Assembly (NCBI GenBank): GCA_964543195.1
Contig: CAZIXF010000012.1
Location: 1-64,000, forward strand
Source: JAGTVG01 sp964543195
GTDB taxonomy: Bacteria; Bacteroidota; Bacteroidia; Cytophagales; Cyclobacteriaceae
Length of the DNA stretch: 64,000 nucleotides
Direction of reading: 5' to 3'
Numbering within the stretch: position 1 is the first letter of the stretch; every line of letters starts with the position of its first letter. The notes under the pieces are model-generated. The model did not search any database, was not told the origin of the DNA, and saw only the letters and a program-made list of their open reading frames with translations. The position numbers and the translations under genes are program-made. Below are positions 35,985 to 44,840 of the stretch, piece by piece.

Positions 35985-37430
35985 TTAAATGGCTTCACCC
36001 AGCAGGGTGGCTGCCGTACAGTTATGGACCATGACGTCAACGTATTGTCCTTTTTTAAAATTTTTTGCAGGGAACACCACCACCTTATTGGCGCTGTTCC
36101 TGCCTTGAAGCTGTTTCTCAGAACGCTTTGAGTATCCTTCAATAAGGATCCTGTGTATTTTATTCAGATCACGCCGGTTTCGTTCAAGGGAGTGATTTCT
36201 CTGGAGTTCGATCACTTCCTGTAATCGCCTCTTCTTGATTTCCAAGGGAATATTATCCATAAGTTTTTTTGACGCCGGGGTTCCGGGCCTTTCTGAATAG
36301 GCAAACATATAGCTGAAATCGAATTTAACTTCCTCCATGAGACTTAAAGTCTCTTCATGGTCCTGCTCTGTTTCCGAACAGAATCCGGTAATCCAGTCCG
36401 ATGAAATTCCGCAATCTTCACCCAGTATCCTTCTGATGGCATAAATCCGTTCCAGATACCATTCCCGGTCATAGGTCCGGTTCATGAGATCAAGTATGCG
36501 GGAGTTTCCACTTTGTGCAGGAAGATGAATATAATCACATATATTCCCGTACTTTTTCATGGTATGCAGCACTTCGTCGGTAATATCCTTGGGATGAGAG
36601 GTTGAAAATCGCACCCTGAGATCCGGGCGGACCCGGGCAACCATTTCCAGCAGATCAGCAAAATTTACCACCTCACCGATATCTTTTTTCTCAAGTCTTG
36701 CTTTATTGTTTTCGGCAGGAGACCATTTATAAGAATCCACATTCTGGCCCAGTAAGGTTACTTCACGGTATCCCTTTTCAAATAAATCCCTTGCTTCATG
36801 TACAATAGTCTCCGGGTCCCTGCTGCGCTCCCTTCCCCTTGTAAAGGGGACTACACAAAAGGAACACATGTTGTCACAACCCCGCATGATAGAAATGAAT
36901 GCCGTAACGCCATTGGAGTTTAATCTTACCGGGCTGATATCGGCATAGGTTTCTTCCCGTGAAAGAAAGGTATTGACCGCTTTTTGGCCGCTTTCTACCT
37001 GTTCTACCAGTGCAGGCAGGTCCCTGTAAGCATCCGGTCCCACGACAAGGTCTACAATCTTTTCTTCATCGAGAAATTTTGTTTTCAGCCGTTCAGCCAT
37101 GCAGCCCAGCACACCCACCATCAACTCCGGCTTATCTTTTTTAACTGCATTGAACTCGGAAAGCCTCCTTCTTACAGTCTGTTCCGCTTTTTCGCGAATT
37201 GAACAGGTGTTAATAAAGATCACATCCGCAGTATGGTAATCCGGTGTCGTGCCAAAACCGGATTTTTCCATTATTGATGTAACGATCTCGCTGTCAGAAA
37301 AATTCATCTGACATCCGTAACTCTCAATATACAGTTTTCGCCTCTCGCCGTTCAGGACTTTCCTGCCGGATTCTGATATGCCGGGTTGATCCCGGTTAAT
37401 TATATCTATGTCCTTAATGGGATAATTCAT
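35985..37430 (-). CDS. miaB: tRNA-2-methylthio-N6-dimethylallyladenosine synthase
   Basis: A 481-residue radical-SAM methylthiotransferase. The N-terminal domain has SYGCQMNFSDSEI (the first auxiliary-cluster cysteine). The radical-SAM motif CDNMCSFC (C-x3-C-x2-C) is followed by VVPFTRGRERSRD. The C-terminal TRAM region ends the protein. It methylthiolates i6A37, the product of miaA, which is also in this window. All key cysteines are present. Confidence 0.97.
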   Translation of the reverse strand: MNYPIKDIDIINRDQPGISESGRKVLNGERRKLYIESYGCQMNFSDSEIVTSIMEKSGFGTTPDYHTADVIFINTCSIREKAEQTVRRRLSEFNAVKKDKPELMVGVLGCMAERLKTKFLDEEKIVDLVVGPDAYRDLPALVEQVESGQKAVNTFLSREETYADISPVRLNSNGVTAFISIMRGCDNMCSFCVVPFTRGRERSRDPETIVHEARDLFEKGYREVTLLGQNVDSYKWSPAENNKARLEKKDIGEVVNFADLLEMVARVRPDLRVRFSTSHPKDITDEVLHTMKKYGNICDYIHLPAQSGNSRILDLMNRTYDREWYLERIYAIRRILGEDCGISSDWITGFCSETEQDHEETLSLMEEVKFDFSYMFAYSERPGTPASKKLMDNIPLEIKKRRLQEVIELQRNHSLERNRRDLNKIHRILIEGYSKRSEKQLQGRNSANKVVVFPAKNFKKGQYVDVMVHNCTAATLLGEAI

Positions 37431-37456
37431 TCTAAATATTCTGCCTTCCTAAACTG

Positions 37457-37489
37457 CAAATATAATAAACAATAATGCCAATTTGTCAG
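37457..37489 (-). promoter_or_regulatory. Bacteroidota-type promoter for miaB
   Basis: On the minus strand TATATTTG (37464-37457) is a perfect -7 element, with CTG (37489-37487) 22 bp upstream as a near-match -33 element. It lies 27 bp before the miaB ATG, which gives a short leader. Confidence 0.45.
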
Positions 37490-37537
37490 TATGGATCATG
37501 TAATTTCCGGTCTGAAAACGTAATCATCGTTGTCATG

Positions 37538-38818
37538 TCATGAATCTCCCAACACCTGTTTGATAGCGGTGGCTTTCAACATGCATTCATCGTATTCTTT
37601 CACCTCGTCAGAGTCATAGGTGATGGCGCTACCCACCCCGAACTTTAATTTTTTACCCGATTGATCATAAAAAAGACTTCTGATCAGCACATTAAAATCA
37701 AAATCCCCGTCCGGTGTTATATATCCTGAAGCTCCGCTGAAACGGCCTCTCCGGCTGACTTCATACCTGTCGATTTCTTCCATTACTTTGAATTTTGGAG
37801 CCCCGGTCATGCTGCCCATCGGGAAAGAAAATTTTATGGCATGGGTCAAGTCTGTTTTTTCATTGATTTCACAGGTTACTGTAGAAATCATCTGGTGGAG
37901 CTGGTTGAATGTATACACTTTAAAGATCTCAGGTACGTGTACTGTTCCCGGAACGGCACTCCGGCCCAGGTCGTTTCTCATCAGGTCTACTATCATCATA
38001 TTTTCAGCTCTTTCCTTCTCACTGTACTGCAGGGTCGATTTCAACTTCCGGTCTTCAGTCAGCCTGGCATCTCTCCGGATAGTTCCTTTGATGGGCTGGG
38101 CAATTAATTGGGAGCCTGCTTTTTTCAAATAGCGTTCGGGTGAAGCGCATATTATATACTGTTCACCCAGCCGTTGAAAAACTGAAAAAGGCATGGGAGA
38201 GATCGTGTTCAGATCAAAATAACAGGATGCGGGATCTATGGAAACATCATGAATATAAAACTGGATACAGTAATTCATTTCATAAAAATCACCTCCAAGG
38301 ATCTGTTTCTTGATTTGTTGTACTTTTTGTATATAATCCTGCTTTGAGGTATCGGCCTGAAGATTCACATGTTGATGTATTCGTTCCGGAGTGGTATCAG
38401 CAATTTCGGTCAGTATCTGTATGGGATCGGTTATGGATTCGATCTTCACCTGATCTTTTTCAAAAAACAGGAGGGTTTCCGGTATAAAAAAGTAAAGATC
38501 AGGGGAAGGGACCGGATCGATATTCCGGCTTTTTAAAGGCTCAATGGAATTTTTGAGATCATAACCCAGACAGCCGATCAGCCAGTCTTTCCTGGATTCC
38601 TTGAAATCCTTAAGGTTTTTAAAAGGGTCGGTATCATGAGCAACCAGTGTTGATACAGATCCTGCAGCAGCAAAGGTTTTGAAAGGTGAAAAAGGAAAAT
38701 TATAATCATTTCCATTAAAGAATGAGAAATGATCGTGCCGGGGCAACCAGTATATCAGCTTTTTAATAAATTCATCCTTGTGGCCCGGAATGTCAAATAC
38801 TTGGTTAAAATTTCTCAA
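37538..38818 (-). CDS. pabB: Aminodeoxychorismate synthase component I-type enzyme
   Basis: A 426-residue chorismate-utilising enzyme of the PabB/TrpE family. PIKGTIRRD (about residues 241-249) carries the Arg/Lys binding site. MVDLMRNDLGR and GSMTGAPKFKVMEEI are the active-site signatures, and SGASGYITPDGDFDFNVLIRS is the closing motif. Its short length and the KGTIRR motif favour PabB over TrpE. It supplies aminodeoxychorismate for folate (folC is also in this window). It sits 20 bp after the YceI gene, and pabC is not nearby. Confidence 0.85.
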   Translation of the reverse strand: MRNFNQVFDIPGHKDEFIKKLIYWLPRHDHFSFFNGNDYNFPFSPFKTFAAAGSVSTLVAHDTDPFKNLKDFKESRKDWLIGCLGYDLKNSIEPLKSRNIDPVPSPDLYFFIPETLLFFEKDQVKIESITDPIQILTEIADTTPERIHQHVNLQADTSKQDYIQKVQQIKKQILGGDFYEMNYCIQFYIHDVSIDPASCYFDLNTISPMPFSVFQRLGEQYIICASPERYLKKAGSQLIAQPIKGTIRRDARLTEDRKLKSTLQYSEKERAENMMIVDLMRNDLGRSAVPGTVHVPEIFKVYTFNQLHQMISTVTCEINEKTDLTHAIKFSFPMGSMTGAPKFKVMEEIDRYEVSRRGRFSGASGYITPDGDFDFNVLIRSLFYDQSGKKLKFGVGSAITYDSDEVKEYDECMLKATAIKQVLGDS

Positions 38819-38838
38819 TGATTGAGGAGACTATGGTT

Positions 38839-39573
38839 TCAGGGTTGATAGGAAAAGGCCAGTATTTCAAATCCCACGCTTGCTACACGATTCATATGTA
38901 CCTCTGACGATCTGCCTGCAGGGTCTTTGATATTAAGGCGGTTTAAATCTCCGGCATGTTCATCCAGATCTATTTTGAAAGAGGCTTCAAATTTCAGATT
39001 CCGCATTTCTATACTTATGGGAAACTCCAATTTTTTTGTCAAGCCCTTTATGGTCAGGATCCCGGTAAGGCGGTGAGTCGGTTCGGTCAGGGATCCCACC
39101 CTCTTTCTGGCTTCGGTTGAATCAGCAACTATGGGATCGGCCGACAGGATCTCGAACTCGGCCGTAGGATACTCATCCGTATTAAAATAATCCGGTGAGT
39201 GTAAATGCCGGATCATTCTTTTATATTTTCCGGGCTCATGCTTCAGATCAAGAATATCCAGCGAGGTCATGTCAATAGTGATTTTACCACCTGTTATCTT
39301 TTTACCGGTTGCAGATTTCTTTCCGGATTTTTCATTGCTGGTCACGGTAATGAATCCTTTTTCTATTCTGAAAATACCGTTGTGTCTTTCATTTTCATTT
39401 TTGCCAATCCATGTAATGAGGCTGGTAATTGTGTCAAGGTGATATACCACACCAGAATCCGATTCCTGAATGTCAGGGATAAGGCCCATTTCATCCAGGT
39501 CTCTTTCGTTTTCATTAGTGCAACTGATCGAAAGTAAGGCCAGAAAATAAAGTAAATGTTTGTGTTTTAACAT
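38839..39573 (-). CDS. YceI family lipoprotein
   Basis: About 244 residues from ATG 39573, with a lipoprotein signal whose lipobox ends SISC. The YceI domain (about 50-240) shows the lipocalin-like strand pattern SLITWIGKNENERHNGIFR and SADPIVAD, and it ends in VASVGFEILAFSYQP. Family members bind long isoprenoid chains or act as base-induced periplasmic carriers. The start at ATG 39606 would add 11 residues ahead of the signal and is less likely. Confidence 0.85.
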   Translation of the reverse strand: MLKHKHLLYFLALLSISCTNENERDLDEMGLIPDIQESDSGVVYHLDTITSLITWIGKNENERHNGIFRIEKGFITVTSNEKSGKKSATGKKITGGKITIDMTSLDILDLKHEPGKYKRMIRHLHSPDYFNTDEYPTAEFEILSADPIVADSTEARKRVGSLTEPTHRLTGILTIKGLTKKLEFPISIEMRNLKFEASFKIDLDEHAGDLNRLNIKDPAGRSSEVHMNRVASVGFEILAFSYQP

Positions 39574-39652
39574 AATAAAATTATACTGTTCCTGGTCTCT
39601 AATCAAGACGTAAAATTAGGTTTTATGTTTAAAAATTAGTGATTTTATTGAC

Positions 39653-39660
39653 TATTTTTG
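39653..39660 (+). promoter_or_regulatory. Consensus -7 element before the holin-like gene
   Basis: TATTTTTG is a perfect TAnnTTTG match. No good TTG lies at the expected distance upstream. It is 107 bp before the holin-like ATG, and two very short reading frames lie in between (39675-39719 and 39716-39763). Confidence 0.35.
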
Positions 39661-39766
39661 AAAAAACTACTGCAATGGCATTGATCAAAACAAGCCAGAA
39701 AAATCAAAGAAGACAATGAACAAAAGAAAAATAAATTTTCCAGAAATGCTCAAAACTATTTGATGT

Positions 39767-40114
39767 ATGCAAAATGGTACTAATTTCATTATCCGTTTAT
39801 TGCTGACCGCACTGGCCATTATTCTTACTTCCTATCTCTTACCGGGGGTACATATAGAAAATTTCCTGAGTGCTGTTATACTATCCCTGTTGCTGGCACT
39901 TTTGAATATTACCATCAAACCATTACTGGTGATCATCACTATCCCGGTGACTTTTCTCACCCTGGGATTATTTCTGCTTGTAATAAATGCCTTAATGATA
40001 TTGCTTGCAGATGCAATCATGCCTGGTTTTATCGTGGAAGGATTCTGGTGGGCCCTTGCTTTCAGCCTGGTATTGTGGATAATCAATTCCCTTTTAAGGA
40101 ATTTAACTACCTAA
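39767..40114 (+). CDS. Phage holin-type small membrane protein (PF04020)
   Basis: A 115-residue protein that is almost entirely hydrophobic, with three to four predicted helices. The sequence LLTALAIILTSYLLPGVHIENFLSAVI and NALMILLADAIMPGFIVEGFWWALAFSLVL matches the chromosomal holin-like family PF04020 (YvlD-type), which has no proven lytic function outside phages. No phage gene is near. It converges with xseB, overlapping by 4 bp. Confidence 0.85.
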   Translation: MQNGTNFIIRLLLTALAIILTSYLLPGVHIENFLSAVILSLLLALLNITIKPLLVIITIPVTFLTLGLFLLVINALMILLADAIMPGFIVEGFWWALAFSLVLWIINSLLRNLTT

Positions 40115-40308
40115 TCGAGGGTGTCGAGATTTTTCCTTAGTTCCTCCTCGGTTGATTTCAACCGTTTTTTACAATAATTGATTAGCTGGCTTGCCTTTTT
40201 GACCAGTTCATTTAATTCATCCACATCGGGCTCTTCATTTTCTATCCGTTGTATCACCTTTTCCAGCTCTTTCAATGCGTCGGAATAAGATTTTTCCTTT
40301 TTTGCCAT
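40111..40308 (-). CDS. xseB: Exodeoxyribonuclease VII small subunit
   Basis: A 65-residue XseB. SYSDALKELEKVIQRIENEEPDVDELNELVKKASQLINYCKKRL follows the family pattern of two helices. It binds the large subunit to form exonuclease VII. It lies 6 bp after xseA in the same direction. Confidence 0.9.
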   Translation of the reverse strand: MAKKEKSYSDALKELEKVIQRIENEEPDVDELNELVKKASQLINYCKKRLKSTEEELRKNLDTLD

Positions 40309-40314
40309 GTCGTT

Positions 40315-41607
40315 TCAGTCTATAATTTTGGTGATGATTTTTCCTTTATATAACTCAGTCACTATCTTTTCTTCTTTATTGATTTTTTCAGGATCTTTAA
40401 TTGCTGCTCCCTTCTGACGGGTAATGCTGAAACCACGTTTCAGTACGTTTTTCGGATTCAGATCCGCGATCCTGGATTGATGATTGCCCAGATTCCTGTA
40501 ATGCTGGTTGATTATTGCAAGGCTGTTTTTCCTGATAATACGTTTGCCTTCATTGATCTTAGCGTTAATTCCATTGATCTTGATTTTGCTGCCGTAAATG
40601 AACTGCCGGATCATATCGGCCAGCCGGTTTTCTTTTTTTTCAATATGATGTTTGCTCAAATATTTTAAATTATGGGATAATTCTTCAAGACGATATGCAT
40701 GTTCTTTTACCGATTGAAGTACAAAATCGGCAATATATAAATAAAGATCGTCTATTCTTTCCTCGAACTTCCGGAGGCCGCCAATTAAAAATTCAGCTAC
40801 GGCGGTAGGGGTTTTCAACTTGGTGTTAGCCACGATATCTGTGATCGTTTCGTCCCGTTCATGACCAATACCGGTCACCACAGGAATCGGGAATTGAGCC
40901 ACATGACTTGCCAGATCGTAGGAGTCAAAGCAATCGAGGTCAAGACTGGCGCCCCCGCCCCGGATGATCACGAGCAGATCATAAGAATCTATTCCGTTAT
41001 GTGCTTCGATCAGGGCATTGATGATGGACAATTCCGCTTCTCTTCCCTGCATTACAGCCGGAAACAAACTGAGATCAAACCGGTATCCAAAAGGATTGAA
41101 CTTCAATTGTTCTATAAAATCCTGATAACCGGCTGAAGTTTGAGAAGCAATAATGGCTATACGTTGTGCAACCAGGGGCAAAGGAATTTCCTTGTTCATA
41201 TTGATCACACCATCCTTTGTCAGTTTATTGAGTATCTCCTGTCGCCGCAGAGCCCGTTCTCCTATAGTGTATTTTGGATCTATGTCGCGTATATTCAGAC
41301 TTAAGCCATATACCTCATGATAATTTACCACTGCATTGCAAAGAATTTTCATACCGGGCTTAAGGGTTACATGGGTTATCGCTTCAAACCAGCCTGAAAG
41401 GTTTCTGTAGGTATAGGACCAGATCGTGGCCCTGATCTTAGCCAGAATTTCATCGTTTTCCTTTTCAACAAGATCCATATAACAATGGCCTTTTTGATTG
41501 ACCTTCAGTTCGCTGATCTCGGCTACTACCCAATAGGACTGGTCGAAGTTTTCTTCCAGGCAAACTTTTATTTCATTTATCAACTCCTTCAGTGAAAGAT
41601 ATTCCAA
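40315..41607 (-). CDS. xseA: Exodeoxyribonuclease VII large subunit
   Basis: A 430-residue nuclease subunit. The N-terminal OB domain is followed by the catalytic core with IIRGGGASLDLDCFDSYDLASHVAQFPIPVVTGIGHERDETI, the XseA signature (GGGS/A-x-D-L and TGIGHE). The coiled C-terminus ends KRGFSITRQKGAAI and so on. Together with XseB it degrades single-stranded DNA to oligonucleotides. The length is close to that of other family members. Confidence 0.95.
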   Translation of the reverse strand: MEYLSLKELINEIKVCLEENFDQSYWVVAEISELKVNQKGHCYMDLVEKENDEILAKIRATIWSYTYRNLSGWFEAITHVTLKPGMKILCNAVVNYHEVYGLSLNIRDIDPKYTIGERALRRQEILNKLTKDGVINMNKEIPLPLVAQRIAIIASQTSAGYQDFIEQLKFNPFGYRFDLSLFPAVMQGREAELSIINALIEAHNGIDSYDLLVIIRGGGASLDLDCFDSYDLASHVAQFPIPVVTGIGHERDETITDIVANTKLKTPTAVAEFLIGGLRKFEERIDDLYLYIADFVLQSVKEHAYRLEELSHNLKYLSKHHIEKKENRLADMIRQFIYGSKIKINGINAKINEGKRIIRKNSLAIINQHYRNLGNHQSRIADLNPKNVLKRGFSITRQKGAAIKDPEKINKEEKIVTELYKGKIITKIID

Positions 41608-41887
41608 TTTCTATTATGAATTATTCCGTGATTTAATATTAAAATTTTCCATGTAAAAATTTAATGAAAATCATAAATTTAAAATGAATCCACTTTTTTA
41701 AACAAGGAAATCAATGATTTATTCAGCCGGCAGACATGATCGGGACGATTACTCTTCAACGCGTTGTGAAGCGATGTATGATCGAACCTTATCTGAACGA
41801 GAACCGGGCGTACCGGATCGATATTGTTCCGGTTGAAAACTGATCAGGTAAGGATTGGAAGCGCATCCGGAAAATCAGGCAGGGAAA
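41608..41887. other. Gap with a short coding-like segment
   Basis: This 280-bp spacer between xseA and the histidine kinase gene is mostly A+T-rich. From 41736 to 41843 (plus strand) a 35-codon frame encodes MIGTITLQRVVKRCMIEPYL, then continues with NENRAYRIDIVPVEN and a TGA. Its base composition is higher in G+C than its flanks. No promoter or SD was seen. It may be a gene remnant; I do not recognise the family. Confidence 0.3.
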
Positions 41888-43831
41888 TCACTGTTTTTCG
41901 TACACAACAGCCGGAAATGTAATGATAAATTCAGTGCCCTCTTTCAATTTACTTCTTACCTCGATCTTGCCTTTGAGTTTGTCGACCATTAACTTGACAA
42001 TAGCCAGCCCAAGACCTGTTGAACTTTCGCCTCCTGTTGGCCTGGATGAGAGTTTCTGAAATTTCTTGAACAGGTTCTTTTGCTCTTCTTCACTGATACC
42101 CGGTCCCTGGTCTTTAACAGACAGGATCATTTTGTTTTGATGATATGTACACGAAACGGTAATTTTAGTATGTTCAGGTGAAAATTTAATGGCATTACTT
42201 ATCAGATTGGTAAGTATACGCTGGATAAATTCTTTGTTGTTTTCAATTATACCTTCTCCAGTACATAATTTTTCAAGGATAATATTTTTTTCCTGAGCAT
42301 CCTTGCGGAAATAATTGATTTCTTTTTCCACCACCTCGCTCATCTCGAATTTTTCGAAGGTCTCTTCGATATTGCCGGATTCCAGCTTATTGATGTCCAG
42401 CAAATTGGATATCAGGTTTTTTGCTTCAAGTGTTACCTGATCGAGCATGTTGAGATAATGATATTGTTCTTCGTTAAGATTACCGTTTATTTTAATCAAA
42501 TTAGCCAGGCCTATTATATTGTTTAAGGGAGATTTCAGGTCATGGGCCACTACATTGATGAAACTGTCTTTTTCTTCCGACAGATCGATCAGTTTGTTGC
42601 TTCTTTTTTCCAGTTCTTTGTTCTGTTGTTGTATTTTATCGTACTGAATTTTAAGTAATTTATTAGCCTTGTTTTTAATCCTTATGCTTACAAGCAACAG
42701 ACCAAGAATAAAGATTGATAAAATGGTGAATACAAGTAATAATCTGGTTTTTGTTTTCTGAAGTTTCAATTGAGTGGCCTGCAGGTTGGCTCTTTCACTC
42801 AAGAGAGCTATTTCCTGTTCCCGCTTATCATTTTCATAACTCAACTGAAGATCTTCGATCTGACGTTCCGACTTCAGAGAGAAAATACTGTCTTTCAGGT
42901 TGGTAAACTTCACATGATTGTCAAAAGCGGCCCTGAAATTCCCCTTTCTTGCATAATACCGGCTCAGGATTTTATAGATTTCAGACTCCCTGTTTTTCAT
43001 TTTGAGTCTTTGGCTTAAATTCAAGGCTTTTTCAAGATATTCATACGATAATTCATAATTGTTCAAGTCAAGATATATTTCCCCGAGCAATCCATACGTT
43101 TCAACAAGTCCCGACAGGTTATTATTTTGCAGGTCGAGCTCAAGCGCCTTCTTTAGATATTCCAGGGCTTCAAAAAAATTATGTCTCTTATACTGAATAC
43201 TTCCAAGGTTCAATAAGGCATCTGCCTTCCGGAAGGGAAGGTCATGTTCTTCAGCGATTTTAAGAGAATTGGTATAATAAAGATCTGCCGAATCAATATT
43301 ACCTTTATTCTCATGATTATTGCCTATGTTATTTAGCAAGGCTGCAATTTTATCGGGTTTGCCCAATTTCCTGTGAATTGACATACTTTCCTGAAAAAAA
43401 CTTTCCGATTTTTCATAGTTTCCCAGTTCAGTATAGGTTATACCAATGTTATTCAATATGTTGGCTATCTTCAGGCTGTCATTCGATTTTTCAAATCCTT
43501 CCAGTGCCTTAAGGAAATATTCAATGGAAACGAGATAGTTACCATTAAAATGATAGGCTACACCGATGCTGTTATATAAATCAGCCATATAAATACTATC
43601 GGGGGCTTTTTCAATCAGACCAATGGCATTTTCGGCATATGTAAGGGCTGATTTAGGGTTTTCAAAGCTGTACTCGTAAATAAACTGACTTAAAATTCCG
43701 ATGCTGTCCTTTTGGGATGCAGCAGTTTTTAATTGGTTTTCAAGGCTGCCAATCGAATTTTGAGCCCTTAATAAAGGAATATATAAAAAAAGCAGTAAAG
43801 CCGGCCGAATCAACCACTTCATCAGGCACAT
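41888..43831 (-). CDS. TPR-containing sensor histidine kinase
   Basis: A 647-residue kinase. A signal peptide (about residues 1-23) is followed by six to eight tetratricopeptide repeats in the periplasm (for example GNYEKSESFFQESMSIHRKLG, LNLGSIQYKRHNFFEALEYLKKALE). A transmembrane helix (about 362-382) leads to a coiled linker and the cytosolic kinase core. The H-box is VVAHDLKSPLNNIIGLA (His about 430), the N-box ISNAIKFSPEH, and the G-boxes DQGPGIS and GLGLAIVK. No response regulator is adjacent. The signal sensed is unknown. Confidence 0.9.
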   Translation of the reverse strand: MCLMKWLIRPALLLFLYIPLLRAQNSIGSLENQLKTAASQKDSIGILSQFIYEYSFENPKSALTYAENAIGLIEKAPDSIYMADLYNSIGVAYHFNGNYLVSIEYFLKALEGFEKSNDSLKIANILNNIGITYTELGNYEKSESFFQESMSIHRKLGKPDKIAALLNNIGNNHENKGNIDSADLYYTNSLKIAEEHDLPFRKADALLNLGSIQYKRHNFFEALEYLKKALELDLQNNNLSGLVETYGLLGEIYLDLNNYELSYEYLEKALNLSQRLKMKNRESEIYKILSRYYARKGNFRAAFDNHVKFTNLKDSIFSLKSERQIEDLQLSYENDKREQEIALLSERANLQATQLKLQKTKTRLLLVFTILSIFILGLLLVSIRIKNKANKLLKIQYDKIQQQNKELEKRSNKLIDLSEEKDSFINVVAHDLKSPLNNIIGLANLIKINGNLNEEQYHYLNMLDQVTLEAKNLISNLLDINKLESGNIEETFEKFEMSEVVEKEINYFRKDAQEKNIILEKLCTGEGIIENNKEFIQRILTNLISNAIKFSPEHTKITVSCTYHQNKMILSVKDQGPGISEEEQKNLFKKFQKLSSRPTGGESSTGLGLAIVKLMVDKLKGKIEVRSKLKEGTEFIITFPAVVYEKQ

Positions 43832-44373
43832 TCTATTTAATTAATGTAAATTTTGTATTTTTTCTTTAATACTCCAAAAATCGTCGGAAGCAAATGCCAT
43901 CGTATCTAAAAATATAATTCACTGATAATCAGAATAATGTAAAATTTGGGTGGAAAATACTGAAATAAGAACGTTTTAGTAATAAATAATACTAAGGGTA
44001 TTTTAGTAACTGGTTATCGTCATAACAATACATTAATTAAAACAAAGATAAAATTTGTGTGTGAACCTGCATGTGATTTAACAAGATTTTCTGATAACAT
44101 ATTAATCCGGACTTATTTGAAATCAAAGCAGTCTTCCAATGATCTGCCAAATAAGAACTATAACAAATTGAAATATATAACCTTATATAAACAAGTATAA
44201 ATGTTCATAAAATAAACAATTCTCAAGATACTTATTCCTGCAAACTCGTTGGTAAGCTTTTATATTGTCAAAAAATTGACATTAATTTAAATCCAAATTG
44301 TGAAATGAAAATTTTTAATGTTATTTTATTTAATATATCACTAAAAACTATTTTCTGACCAAAAAGAATTATT
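43832..44373. other. Long A+T-rich gap upstream of DoxX
   Basis: 542 bp without a supported gene between the divergent kinase and DoxX genes. The only structure I could see is a perfect inverted repeat, TGTCAA/TTGACA, near 44266-44281. No tRNA or other RNA was found. A long promoter region or decayed sequence is possible. Confidence 0.4.
44266..44281. promoter_or_regulatory. Inverted repeat, possible operator
   Basis: TGTCAA, four A, TTGACA: a perfect 6+6 inverted repeat about 93 bp upstream of the DoxX ATG. It could be a repressor operator, and its right arm (TTGACA) also resembles a -35 box. Evidence is only the symmetry. Confidence 0.25.
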
Positions 44374-44745
44374 ATGAATGTTCTAACAACCACAATTGCC
44401 CGATGGCTATTTGCTCTTCCTCTATTAGGATTTGCTATGGTACATTTTATGAATACTCAAATGCTTACTGCAATGGTGCCTTTACCCGGGAAAGCTTTTT
44501 GGGTGTATTTAACCGGGGTGGGTCTTGTCCTGGCTGCGATAAGCTTTATTATTAAACGACAGACCAAACTCGCCGGGATACTTCTTGGTATTATGTTGCT
44601 CATTTTTGCTTTTGGTGCTCATTTGCCTGCTTTACTTGGTGGTGACCAGGGCCAAATGGGACCTTTACTTAAAGCCATCTCCATGGCAGGAGCAGCGTTC
44701 TGGTTTGCTGGCACCATTGAGAAGGATACGGACGTGACAGAATAA
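44374..44745 (+). CDS. DoxX-like small membrane protein
   Basis: A 123-residue four-helix membrane protein. The start ARWLFALPLLGFAMVHFMNTQMLT and the spacing of the helices fit the DoxX/DoxD-like family (PF07681 or relatives). Such proteins occur near thiosulfate:quinone oxidoreductases or stress genes, but no such neighbour is present. The function is unknown. Confidence 0.7.
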   Translation: MNVLTTTIARWLFALPLLGFAMVHFMNTQMLTAMVPLPGKAFWVYLTGVGLVLAAISFIIKRQTKLAGILLGIMLLIFAFGAHLPALLGGDQGQMGPLLKAISMAGAAFWFAGTIEKDTDVTE

Positions 44746-44771
44746 TATTATAGGAACGTGAGACTGATAAA

Positions 44772-44837
44772 AAACTGCCTCAGCAGTATTTAAGGCTGGT
44801 CTGTATAGGCAAGGCCCATATTTAACTGAGGCAGTTT
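44772..44837. terminator. Long-loop hairpin between convergent genes
   Basis: AAACTGCCTCAG (44772-44783) and CTGAGGCAGTTT (44826-44837) are perfectly complementary over 12 bp, around a 42-base loop. It sits between the DoxX stop and the end of the convergent CotH-like gene, where a bidirectional terminator is expected. The loop is unusually long for an intrinsic terminator, and there is no long U-run. Confidence 0.45.
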
Positions 44838-44840
44838 GCA

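Noticed and set aside
39767..40114. Prophage because of the holin family name
   Set aside because: PF04020 proteins are ordinary chromosomal genes; no integrase, terminase or lysin is near.
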